Shown: positions 1 through 13,100 of the stretch, one piece after another
Numbering within the stretch: the first letter of the stretch is position 1
Layout: the number at the start of each line of letters is the position of its first letter
From: Onchocerca lupi
Taxonomy: Eukaryota > Nematoda > Chromadorea > Rhabditida > Onchocercidae
Assembly: GCA_028564675.1 (NCBI GenBank)
Contig: JAOVVO010000320.1
Location: 23,527 to 87,526, forward strand
Direction of reading: 5' to 3'
Length of the DNA: 64,000 nt
Translations under genes and position numbers: made by a program
Notes under the pieces: generated by a model
The model's database searches: none
What the model was told of the DNA's origin: nothing
What the model saw: the letters and a program-made list of their open reading frames with translations, nothing else

Positions 1-422
1 AAAAAAAAAAAAAATTATCCGTGAAAGGAATTGTTTTTTAATTTAAATTTTGTTCTTTTTTTTTTTCCAATGAATGTATTTTGAAAAATATCAACGATAG
101 TGTATTTTGATTTGTAAAATTTAATCATTGATTATTTTCATGTTTTTAGAAATTCTTGTTTAATTTCATTTCGTTTAATTTCATTTATTTTACAACTCAA
201 CAATTATCCTTTCTATTAAATATTTTAATTTAAATCATAGTTGATAGTGCGCTACAGGTCTACTCTCATAAATATTTTTATGATATTGACCTCTTTTTCA
301 AATGATTAAATCTTTATAATTTCTGTTAATTACGACATTTTAAGGAACTGATGATACGCATTTGCGTAATAGTTACTATAATTAAATGATACTTATACTA
401 ATGTTAATAACAGTAATTATTT

Positions 423-498
423 GAATTAAAATTATTGAAAATCAATTAAAATTAATTAAAAAAATTAATTGAAAATTAATTAAATTAATTAAAATTGA
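423..498. repeat. AATTAA-rich low-complexity block
   Basis: About 75 bases made almost only of AATTAAAATT and AATTAATT words, locally self-complementary. Confidence 0.7.
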
Positions 499-1807
499 TG
501 CTAAAATACTAGATAATATCGGTAATATTAGTTAATATATGACGTATAAATGATTACAAGATTGATTTTGATTAAAAGATTTACAGTATGAAAAATTTTT
601 ATCCAAAATTTCTTCACTATAAAATTATTAGTTTATGAATTTGTTATATATTAGTAATTTTATGTAAATAAATATTTCATATGCTTATAAATTTTGACAA
701 ATAAATTTCGAAGATTTTTTTCTCTTCAAAAATTTTTTGCAATTTTTTTCCCAAGGAAATTAAGCAAGCATTAAAATTTTCATACATTAATAGCTTTGAT
801 TTGAGCTTATTATCGTTTGATTATGATACATATTATTATCATATTAGTTTCGCATCAATACTGCATTTAATGCTATTTTCAATTCTATCTGTGAATTTCT
901 TTTTTGAAAGTTTTATTGGAAGTTTCTTCTTTTTTTTTTTTTTTTTTGATCAATATTGATAGTCTGAACTACAGATGTTAACAAAGTTTTTTTTTTTTTT
1001 TTTTCTGGAAATAATATTTTCTTTCGTATGAAGCTAACTTGCGATTATCTGAGAATTCTCTCTGGCTCTGATAATTTTGATGATAGCATTAATGTCATCA
1101 GTAAAACTTTCCACATTTTAACGAATCAAACTTTATCAATTTCAAATTTACTTATTCACTTTAATCCATACAGTTAATTACATTTTTATCCTATCTTTTA
1201 TGGGAATGTTTATTTTTCATCATATAAGGGCATAGAAGCAAAATATGAGCAAACTCTTCCATAAATCAAATAGTTTATAAATTAAATCAAAAATTTAAGA
1301 GTTTTCATAACATTTGAAATTAAAAAAATTTTTTTTCAATTTTTGAAAAAACAATAAGTTTTTTTTTTCCTTTTTGTCTTTGTTTTCTTTTTAGCAAAAT
1401 AACAAAATACCTAAATAATTACGGAATTGAGAGTAATTTCGATAGGTTATATTTATGATGATATTTGTATAGGCATTGAAAGCAATTAATTAGTTTCAGA
1501 AATTATTTGTATTTTTTAATGAAACATTACAAATATGAACATTCTTTTAAATCGACAGATTTTTTCTACCAAAAAAATATACCTATTTTTTGGAAAAATT
1601 TCGCATAATATGAAATTATTTTTAATTATTTTAAATGTTTTATTTAATTTAAAACTTTTTTTTTCATAGAATTTCAAAAATTTCATCAAATCTTATGACT
1701 ACTTAAAGCTACCAAGAATTTAATGATTACGGTAAATTTTATGATCACTGATTGTTTCAACTATAGCATTTCTTAAACAGTGAATTATTTCAGTCAGAAT
1801 TTCCAAG

Positions 1808-1867
1808 TTTATCGTTTTATCATTGTTCCGGTTATCTTTTATCGTTTCATCATTGTTCCGATTATCT
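1808..1867. repeat. 30-base tandem duplication
   Basis: Two adjacent 30-base copies (1808-1837 and 1838-1867) that differ at only a few positions and share the core CATTGTTCCG. It is a simple local duplication in noncoding DNA. Confidence 0.85.
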
Positions 1868-4800
1868 AAGTTAAAGGAAAAGTTTTAACATTAACTGGTG
1901 TTAAGTTTTTTCATTTTGATAGTTTAGCGTATTAATTTAAAGCGTTTTTATTTCATTATCAAAAAGTTTATAAAAATTGTTCAAGTTACAGTATTTCCTC
2001 TTTATGTTTCAAAGAAATAAACTTCTTGAAGTATTCTTACATTCTTCGATTTGATTGCTTTTTCTGTTCAAATTGTAAACGCAACCACCGTTGAATACGT
2101 TGAATTCTCAATTTTAGAAACAATTTATGATGAGATATTTTTGCTCTTTATCCTTTGCCCTTTCACCTCTCTTGCCAGAAAAAAATGAGAGAAATGAAAT
2201 TTATTTTTCAAAAAGAAATTAAGACTGTCGAAAAGTATTTTTTCGCGGAATTTCTTTGATAAATGGATCATAAATCATATCACAGTTTACCTCTTTCTTT
2301 TCTCTTCACAAATTTCTCGAAACTGTTTTCATTTAAAGAATTGCTTTTTCATTATGTAAATATAAAAATGAGAAAAGAATTGGAGGAAAAGCGGTAGAGA
2401 AAGGAAAAGAAAGAAGAAAGAAAATTGTTGATACCTGTTATTTGAGTCTAGATGAATTTTCAAAATTTTAAAAACTATTTCAAAAGATCATATTTGTTAA
2501 TTTTTTTTTTCATTATAATTATAAAATTTCGTTTCATTTAAACAACGAATCAGTTCGTAATAAGCATGTAATCATCTGAAAACTAATTCACGAGAATGAT
2601 GAATTGTGATTAAATCATTCGGTTTACCTGAATCATTTAGTGGTTTCTATTGATTTAAAATTTTCACTTTTAATTTAATTTTTAAGGAAAAATTTTTGAT
2701 GGAAAGGAAATATTGAAATGTATCATAAATTTAAGATCGAAAAATTAATTTCTATTTTCAATATTTCTCAAACATAAGTCTTAAAAATATATTATTTTTC
2801 CATTGAAAGTTTATTTTCTTCAATTTTCGTTTCACTTTTAAATAATTTATCACTGAACAAATAATTATGAATTGAAGAAGATGATATTCTAATTCTTTTT
2901 AATTTAAAGAAAAATATCATTTATGAATTTTAGCAGTTTTCATATAATAAGCACAATTTCCTGGGAGTGGAAGAAATTATCAGAGTGATACATATATAAT
3001 TTGAAAGTCATTTGAAAAAAAAGAAATTATTTGTTAAGTAAAATTTTTTGTTGTAGCAGCAGTAAACAGTCTTTTGGACTGTTAAAATTCTCATTTATTT
3101 GATAAGCAAGAAAAAAACATGTTAAACCTACAGAAAGCAAAAATGAAACAATAATGATAATATTTTGAAGTATCTGTACCGGCCATGCTTCGCGTGGTCA
3201 ATCCAGCTAGTCCAAATAAAGAAAAATATCCTATTCACTTACTTTTATCTATCACAGGTGTGATAGGTAACAAAAAAAGTAGATATATTTATATAAAAAA
3301 ACACGCGCCTATTCGAATGCAACGTTGCATGAAAATACCAAATGACTTAGTGAAAAATTTGCAACATTGTGTCAAAAGCTACAACAAACATTTATATTTT
3401 TATTTCTATAGAATAGAATAGAGATGATGATGAATAATCACTTGGTAAAGCAAAACAAATTCATATAAAAAGACTATTTATCATTAGAATAAACTTCTTC
3501 ACGTAACTTTTTATAGGTTGAACTTTTTATAGATCCTATTTAATCAATAATTCCTCCCAATATTGTCGAAATTTACATGACTATTTTGAAGGCACAAGAA
3601 ACTTAGATGAATGTTACATTGCATTTGTCAGCAAAATAAAACTAAAAGTACACCAGCACAAAGAATTGAAAGCCATTATTGCTTTTAGTCAGTTGATCGC
3701 CTTTTTCAATTTCAAAAATAAAAAAAAAAATTTTCCCTATTTGTCATTTTTTTTTTTTTTTTTTTGAAATTTTCGATTATAATTTCTATATTTATTTGAG
3801 CTTGTTTATGACTTTTCATCTTAATTTTTAAGAGAAGTTTTTTTAATTGCAAAAAAATTTCAGAACATAACACAATCAGTTATGTTTCTTCTTTCTTGAT
3901 TTTAAAGTGGAAGCTTTTCGTTACTTTCTATTTCTTTTTTTTTTCTGTGAAATTCGAACTTTTGTTTTTAGCTTTTCTTAATTTTAATTTGAAGATAATT
4001 TTCGAAAATTCAAAAATTTCATTTCTTCCATTACTATCCTCTGTTCGGCATTTTTCATCATCTCAAAATTATATGGCTTTATAAACCATTCCAATATTAT
4101 ATCATTAAATAGAAAATATATCATTTTGAAGAAAAAAAATTCATATATAAAAATTTCATTAAAATTTCCTTTTTGCTTACTTAATGATAAATTAATGGTA
4201 ATTTTACAACAAATCTTCTAGTATTACAAATGGTGATAAAATTTTATCGCTTCTCTTTTTGGACAAACTTTTCAATTTTGATCATATCAAATAACTGTGA
4301 TCAAACAACTCATATTTCTCCATTTCAATGAATTTATCTAAATCTTACATAACTAACCTTAAAATTTGATTGTATTTTTGCAAAATATCTATTAGAATTA
4401 TTTCATTTAAATTATTATATATTCATACCACATATGTTTCATCCTGTATTACATTACCTAAAAGTAAGCATTTTTCTTTTCTTTATCAGTGAAAATTTTT
4501 ATTGGAGAATAAAATAAGTGAAGCCATAAGATTTATGAATCTATGTACACTGAATGTATTTGAACATTTCAGTCATTTCACGTCAATTATCAGAAAATGA
4601 TGAACTTTTGAAATATTCAGTTTTCTTTGAAAGAATTATGTACTCACGTGAATTTAGGAAAACTAAGATTGCATTTATTTGAAGCAAATGTTATTCATTA
4701 TTGTTTTGTTCTTTGGTCATAAATATTTATTTCATTTTTAGTACATAAATATTTATTTCTATTATTTAGTAATGCTTTTTCTTATTTTTTTCTAAAAAAA

Positions 4801-5658
4801 AAAAAAAAGGATTGATTGGACTGCAGTCTGTAAGAAATTTTTCATTTTATTCTCTACAGGGTATACAAAAATTTCAAGTTTTATGATACTTGAAAAAAAA
4901 GCCAGAAAAATGACATATGCTGTAAGTTAAGAGAACTTTTCACTAAATCAACAACAAAATTACACCTTTCGGATGAAATCTGAAATGGTTTCATACTTAT
5001 TTTATAGCATCCGAAAAAATTATAAATATTCGAATCAATTTTTCGAATTTCAAAGTAAAATAATTCTTTCAATTTTTCCTATCTTGCTACAATTGTGGAA
5101 AACTTTTGTTATTTTACACATTTAAACTTTTTTCAAAAATTCGAAAATTATTTTCAAAAAAATTTCAAATTCAAAAAGCATGAAATTTTGCTATAAATTT
5201 TTACAGTTATTGTTAGCATTTGCATTTATTTGTTCATCTTAAACGCATATATCTGATCATTGCAGAAAAATGAAAAATGATAAATTAAGGAAAAAAAGAA
5301 ATGAAAAATTCGTTTTCCCGACCATCTCTTGCATCATTTCATTTTTGCTAATTCATCAAGTGACTCGCTTTTCATTTTCTTCCATCATTTGAATTTTGGA
5401 AATTTCTATTAACTTAATTAGCTGATGGTTATCATACTATCATCAATATTATCATCACTCCCATTCATTATTATTATCATTATTATATCATTGTTACTAC
5501 CAGCAACAGCTCATCATCATTGTTAAGGTCATTGCAAAAAAAAAAAAGAAAAAGAAGAAGCTCTGATTCATTTTAATAGTTATTTTCGGGGACGATATGT
5601 TGTCGTTGTTGTTCAAAAAAGAAAGGAAATAGGTAGGATACACCTTTAAACAACATTT

Positions 5659-5708
5659 TCATCAGCATCATTACCATCTTCATCATCATCATCATCATTA
5701 TCATCATC
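5659..5708. repeat. Interrupted (ATC)n microsatellite
   Basis: A run of ATC/TCA triplets with a few interruptions, about 0.7 kb upstream of the first coding exon. Confidence 0.85.
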
Positions 5709-6028
5709 GATATTACTTCAAAGAATAGCACCATCAATTCCACTAACAATATCTCTTCTTCATCGTTACCTTCGAAAAGATTGCTTTTGCCAAATGGGTA
5801 CCAAAGCGTAAAATGTCGATATTATTGATCAATGATTTTACTTGTTCAAATTCATACCTTGAAATAATTGCTTAGTTAGAGCCATTTTAATTTTACCTGA
5901 TTAGATATCAAATGGGGTAATTAGTAGGATAGGATGAGGCCAAGAATTCTTGATTTATAGCGAGCAATTTCAACAACAAGTAAACACATCATTGTTGGCA
6001 ATACAGTCTTATTTTTCATTTACAATAC

Positions 6029-6062
<34 letters not shown>
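6029..6062. repeat. (CAT)n microsatellite, about 11 units
   Basis: A pure CAT triplet run of 34 bases, about 340 bases upstream of the ATG at 6403. It is likely to vary in length between individuals. Confidence 0.95.
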
Positions 6063-6402
6063 GTCAGCAGTTGTTCAGTAATTATTTTCATTCTGCTCCA
6101 TACATTTTCCCATTTCTTCCTTCCTTACTCGTTATCATTGCTGTCATTAAGATATTTTGCAGAAAAAAGGGGTTGAACTAAAAGGGGAAACGAACAGGAA
6201 AACATTATCCAACAGAGAGAAGAAACTTTTCATGAAAACTCTGCGACACATACAAGTGACAGACATCTATATTTAGGCTACGATTTCATTCAAACGTTGC
6301 TATTTGCCATCTTTGCTGTTTTGCTGCAATTTTAACCTTTGAATCTTCCGAATTCTTTTCATTTTTCGCGCCGAAATAATTCAATCAAAATTCGTCCGGA
6401 AA

Positions 6403-7128
6403 ATGAAAAAAACTGAGAAACATGTAAAATTTGAACTTCCTTATATTAGCAGTAATGCTTCTGAATTTCTTCATCGATCACAATTTCAAAAATCATCACT
6501 ACTATCGGAAGCTAAAATATCATCACAAATTAATTCTAAATGCCCTAGAATTCTTTCTATCCCATCATTACAACGAAAAATTCAAAATGATATTCGATCA
6601 GCAACAAGTTATAATCCATCTTTATATCCAGCAAAATTGCCATCATCTATTATTACTCGACCAAAAAGAACTGTAGCAGCAATTTATCCAACTATTGACA
6701 AGGTTAATTGTTATTTAACCAGATCTAAAATATCTCCTGCAGTTTTTCCAGCAAAAGAAGTCGTAAAATCTTGCGTTAATTATCCACGTATCTCCTATGT
6801 TGATGCACCAATATCTCGATCAGCTCGAACAAATTTGCAACTTACAAATTGGCATCGTGCATATTTTCACACAAAAACGCCACCGATTGATATAACTCGA
6901 AAATTTTGCACTATTTGCTCGGAAAGATGTCGAAATTTTGTCACCAACAACGGATCTATGCGATTGTCAGCAGCAATAAATACGAATAATAATGAATTCG
7001 ATAGACATTTGAATACTCAAATGGAAATGTTACGATCGAATATTCCACGGTCTAAAATTTTTCCAGTAACTTGGCCTTATTCGGCATTTTCAGATAGTGT
7101 CACATCGCATGGAAGTAAACTTGCATGG
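6403..7128 (+). CDS. Candidate tensin exon 1: unknown basic N-terminal region, 242 residues
   Basis: The longest open frame in the first 20 kb. It begins at the first ATG after an in-frame TGA (6340-6342) and ends in TGG|GTAAGC, a strong donor in phase 0. I recognise no domain. The sequence is basic and Ser/Pro/Ile-rich, with a recurring [PS][RK]I..P-like motif (residues 47-55, 107-120, 127-138, 215-228), a Cys cluster CTICSERC (169-176) and KHVKF at 6-10, which fits the PP1-docking RVxF pattern. Exon 2 of the tensin also starts in phase 0, so direct joining is possible across 13 kb. It could instead be the first exon of an independent gene whose later exons I did not find. That it codes is likely; that it belongs to tensin is an inference. 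Confidence 0.6.
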
Positions 7129-10100
7129 GTAAGCTAAAAATTTCAATTTAAAATTTACTTCAAAACAAAACATTATCTAGCTTTTTTTTTTATTATAATT
7201 AAATATAGGATAAAATAGGATGGTATAAAATATGATAGAAATATATGAAAAAATAAAAGTAAAATATTTTATAGTGTTTTTGTTAAGTGTAGAATAACTT
7301 TTTAGAAATAGCTATGAATTTGAGGAAGATATTCAAATATGATTTGTTCATTTATATATATGAAAATATCGGGATAAATCAGGATAAAGTAATCAGGATG
7401 AACTGCTATTATGGAACAAAATGTATTGCACATGGAAAAATTTATATTGTCAGCAATTGTTTTAATCTTTTTTGTTCTCTGAAATTTCCAATTCATTTTT
7501 TTATTCTTCCGGAATTTCTAAAATATTATCACAAATGCAAATTTTTGAAAATTTCTCAATTTCAAACAAGAAATTCATCGTTTATAATATATTAGAAATG
7601 ATTTCGAAAAAATTTTTCCGCTTTATTCATTGAATTTATCGAAAAATTTGCACTCATTTTTTCTCAAAAATACATTAAAGCAGTTTTTTTTTTTTTTTTT
7701 TTTAAGCAATTTTACAAAATGTCATCATGAAAAATGCAAGAGAACTTGTGAAGGAAAAAAAAAAATTAAAAGTCATTTGCTAATTTGTGATAGCTCAAGG
7801 TCAGCATTTTTCAAAAGTTCGTTTTTCATAATACTTTCCCAATTATAGGCAAATATAATACATTTACTAAAATTACGCTATAATATATTTTTTTAGGATG
7901 TCTAATATTTATTGACTTATTTAAAACTTATTTAAAAAGTATTACTTATTTTTTTTTTTTTACTTATTAAAGCAATCTTTATCATATATATTTACTATCT
8001 ACCAAGTTTTTTGTTCCAACGATTCTTTTCTTTTTCCTTGTCTTTTTTTTTTCTTTTGTGATATATTACTTAAAAATATGTTATTTTCAAATATGATGGA
8101 CTATTTTTGGTTGGAAAAAGTTTACAGAAAAAGTGAACTTTTTTTTTTCAATAATTTGACATATAAAAATTTTACATTATGTAAAGACAACAAAGGAAAT
8201 TTTTGCAAAATATTGAAAGGAAAAAAAAAAAAAGATTTTAAATTCATTTTAAGAATGATTCTAATATAAACTTGCACTTTGTTCTTCTTTTGATTATGCA
8301 AAAAAAAATTAAAATTTATATTTACAATCGAAAAAATGAATGATAGGCTATGATTTACAATAGTTTTATATGTTTTAATTTCCACAAATCTTTCATCTTT
8401 TAATGTTTTTCTAATCTAAAATGTATTGGAATATGATTGATTGTTTGCATTTTTTAAAGTGCATGCAAAATTATCAATTTTAAACATATGCTTAACAAAA
8501 AATTATCAGTTTGATAAATTTTCTCTTCCTTTTATTGCACTAATTTATATTCTACAAATATTATTATTTAACATTAAAAAGTCAAATTTCGAGCATTTTT
8601 GGGATGAATATATCTGTTCTACGTATTACACTTCCTTTTTTTTATTGAAATATTTTTCTATTAAATCCTCCAATTATTTGTCGGAAAATTTTCTCTCTCA
8701 TTATTTAAATTAAATTTTTTTCTCCTCTTGATTATCTTACAAATAACCTGAATAATTCATACCTTATTTTATGATTTTAATTCAAATTACTTTAAATAGC
8801 AGAACAAGTTTTCTATATTTAAGATCAAAATTTTCATTTTCTTTCATTCTTCAAAAATATTTGATTAAACTAAAGGTTATAAATTTTTTTCACTTAAAAA
8901 ACTCTAAAATAATGTACTTTTCGATTATAAACGTTAGCAACAAAAAAAAAAAAAAAAAACCTGTTGTTTAATTTATTTCAACATTTTATTTCTAATAAAC
9001 TTTTAATACTCTTTTAATACTTAAAATAATCCACATTTTGTTCTTTTTTTCTTTTTTTCTTTTTTTTTTTTTTTGCTTTTTCTATTAAACGTTTAAAAAA
9101 TTTTTTTCGGAGAAAAAAAAATAAAATTTGAACAAAAAATATCGGTCAATACATAAATGATTCATAGCAATACCTTTTTAGTTTTTTTAATTCAAATAAT
9201 AATTAATCATGTATATAAAAGTGAATTCAGAATAGAATCAGAATTTAATATTTTTATGATTAATTGAGCAGTATGTTTTGAATAAAATTTAGTAAAAAAT
9301 TGTAAAATAATGGCAATCAGTGTTATGAAATGTATAGATAATATGATAGTGCTGAATATATGAAGTTATAAATTTTGATTTAATACAAAATTTTTCACTT
9401 AATCGCTATTTCGTTAAAAATGAAATTTCATAGAATGAGCTTAAAAAAAGAAAAAAAATTAGCAAAAAACTTTGAAATGAATGAAATATTATTAAAAAAG
9501 TATTATGATGAAGCAATCCACAAAAATTAGAATTGATTTATTGCAATGTATAAAATTAATGAATGAATATTTATTGATCATTTGTATTTCTTTGAAAAGT
9601 TTCCAAATTCGAACTGCCAAAATCTTAATTTAGGCTAAGGTATTAAGTAGAGGATTTAAGTTTTTTTTTTTAAATTTAAATTAATTTTTAGTGCAAAAGT
9701 TTTATTAATTTTTGGATGAGAACTATTTTATCGATAATGCAAACATTGTCGCTTATTGGAAATTTAAGAGATGAATGATTAATATTGTAAGGTCAGCCAG
9801 GGTCATCTGATTATTTCATGTGATAATTTTGTTAAACGGTACTGCGAATGCAAATGGACATAGATAGCACTTTTCGACCTAAAGAGGTTAAATATCTATT
9901 GTTAAGGTTCTTTTTTCATTTATTTTTTAAGTTATTAATTAACATAATAAATTGTAATTTTAAAAATTTTCATGTACTTTTAGAAAAAAAAATAATTAAA
10001 TATTTTAAAGTAAAAGAATTTTCTAAAAGCGTTGGAAAAGAGAAGTTGTATTCGGCCATGAAAAATGCGAAATGACACAAAAAAAAAAAAACTGCCGAAT

Positions 10101-13100
10101 ATTTCTAAGAAATCGATTTTATTGTTAATTCAGTTCAATACTTATCATATAATTCTCTTCATATCTCCCTGCAATAACAGAAACAAAAAAGATGGTATAG
10201 TTGGCCAGTAATCGAAAACATTTTAATTAACTTCTTCTATTTGAATTTCTGGTTGAGTTTTTTTTTTTTTTTTTTAGAAGTTTGCATTTTTATAATTCAC
10301 AAATATCAGACAATAATTGAATATATGCTGATAATCTGAAATTGTTCGAAATTGTTATTTTTATTGTTGTTTTCGTTGCTGTTATCACTATTAATTACTA
10401 TTAATTGCTGCATTAATGCGATTTGTTGAACTTCTGATGTGTTCCTTTGCATAAATTGCCTATCAAAGCATATATCAGATGAATGTTAGGTTAATTCGAG
10501 ATTAACTGAATAATTGGTTTGAATAATTTTCCATTTATTAATTTAAATGCTGGGTAAAAAAGGAATGCACTTTTTTAAACTTTCGTTTATTATCTACTTT
10601 TTGGTTTATATATGATAATAATGTTTGTAAGAGATAAGCAGATAAATTATTAGCAGATAAACAAATTAGATTAGCAATTAAATAGACAAAAAGAATAAAT
10701 GATTAGTTGGATCATAAAATATCAATAAACAAAGGAACAAATAAGTTAATCAATCCGGAAACGAAATTTATTGGTTGGCTTTTTATGAATTATGCTTATA
10801 TTTTTCCAGTATTTATGTACAAATAAGTATGATTTATAAGCAATTAATAGATAAGCAATAATAAATGAATAATGCATAAAAAATAATGATGATTAGTAAA
10901 AATAAATAACAATAAATCAAGAAGCGAACAATAATTTGATCAAATAAATAGTATTAGCATACAAATGCAAATATAAAAGAAATAATAATAGCTAATAATA
11001 ATAATAGTTAATAATAATAGTAAAATTAGTAATAACAATAATAATAATAATAATAATTATAATAAAAATAATAAATAATGAGAATAATAATAGCAGCAAT
11101 AATAATAAGTAATAATGAAACATGTAATGCATGATAAACAATAGCGAACAGAAACAAATTGCAAGTAATAAGCGGAAATAATTTCAGGAATTTCGAGTGA
11201 GTAAATATGCGCGAATATCAATTTAAGAATGAGTGGTGCTGGGTAAATGTGCGAATAAAAGTGATTTCCCCGTACATTTACAAAACTTTTACTTGTGTCT
11301 ATTGAAATGCATTAAATAATCGTTCATCCACTCGTCACATTAACTTGCTCTGAATCCTGCATAATCGCTCCAATAAGTGAAAATTTTCAATTTCACACTA
11401 ATTTGCTCATCTATCATCTATCTGTTCGCTCATCTATCGATAGGCTCATTTATCATTTATCAATGAATTAAAGTTTGAACTTTAAATTTAACTAATAATA
11501 ATATCGGTGATAGACAAAATTTAGCATGCTTATCGTTCTTTCTTCATTTGAATTGACTTTTTCATTGCAATTTTGAACTCAATCTTATGGTATGTACAAA
11601 ACTATATTTTCTTAATTTCTATTATGTTCTTAGTATTATAAATATGGCTTAAAATTACTATAACATTAATAGCTATCCTATAATCATATTTTAAACTATT
11701 GCTTTTACATAGCAATATTGATTTATTCCTTTTTCTCTTTTCGAAATTATTTTTGCCAAATTTTTATATGTAATATGTATCAATTGGTATCAAAAAATTA
11801 AATTCATCTTATCATATTGCATTTATAAATCAATAAATTTATTGTAATATATATTTGTGGAAAATTTTCATTTTAAAAGATAATATTCTATCCGTTTTAT
11901 ATGCACTGTGTATTTTTTTCTCTTTTTTTTTTTTGTTGGTCGTACAATTATTTGAAAGAAATGAAAATAATTGCAATCATCTTCTATAAATCATACTATT
12001 TTCACACTCTAATTCTTCTTCACTTTTTTAACTTTAATTACTAATTATCCCGATATATTACACGCAATTTGGTCGCTTTTCGTCTTTGATTTATAAGGTT
12101 CGATAATTTTGTTGATTCGTTTTTCCTTATTCTCTCAACTTATTCATTCATAAAATAGATTCCTATCATTAATGCATCCCGCTGAGCTATCATTTAAATT
12201 AATCCCTATTGTAATTTCAAATTTAAATTTCCCTCTCATTGAGATTTTTGGCAACTTCGTTAGAATGGAGAAATATTTCTTTGATATTTACAACGAAACG
12301 TTCCTAATTAGTCCGAAATTAATTGTGATGACTAATATTTAATCTAATTTCCTTCCGATGGTTTAATCTTTTGATCAGAGTTATTGGCCAAAATAAATGA
12401 TACAATACAATATATAATTTAAGTGGATTGATATTATCAGAAATATAATGCATATTTGAAGCTTTAAAAACAAACATTTTATAGTATAATATATTGTGAT
12501 TTTTACTCTGCTCTATATTATCATTATCACTCTCATTGTCATCATCATTCGTATCATAGTTATTTATGAGTTTTCTTCTTTTTTTCTTCTCTATTGCATG
12601 CTTAATCAACTCATTTTATAACTATTTACCATTTAAATTAACAATCATGTCATCATTTCATCCAAGAATTCTTTTTCATTTCATTATTGAAATTTTGGGG
12701 CAAAATGGCTTAGAAATTTACACTCAAGTTTTTGAAAGTTTTGAAATACAAATTTATCTCAACTGATAATTAATTACAGTAGAAATCATGGCATTAGCAT
12801 AAGGAATCTTGCAAGCGAAATATATTAGCCTATTTTTTGTCTTTTTTTTCTTAATTTTTATATTTACTGAAATTGAATAATAATATATTATCGAACACAT
12901 TTTCATATTTATAATCTTAAAAATCTCAGTCAACCAAAAAAAAAAAAAAAGAAGATAGAAATCAATTGAGATTTCTAATTTATCTTGAATAAATTAGAGA
13001 ATTTCGAATTATTCTGTTATACCTGATCCAACTTTGTATCAAAACGGTCTTAGCTTCAATGCATTCTTTAAAAAATATGCAATTTTCAGATTATAGATTA

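Larger units (their letters stand above)
1..6402. other. Upstream AT-rich noncoding region
   Basis: No exon can be supported here. The stretch is A/T runs with short microsatellites near 5659-5708 and 6029-6062. A modestly GC-richer patch with a 78-codon open frame lies at 3185-3421, but I recognise nothing in it. The last kilobase before the ATG at 6403 is richer in mixed sequence and is where a promoter would be expected. A TTTTGCAG acceptor ending at 6162 is a possible trans- or cis-splice site for the 5' UTR; this is inference. Confidence 0.5.

Noticed and set aside
5659..6062. Possible CRISPR-like or regularly spaced repeats
   Set aside because: They are simple ATC microsatellites without unique spacers of constant length.
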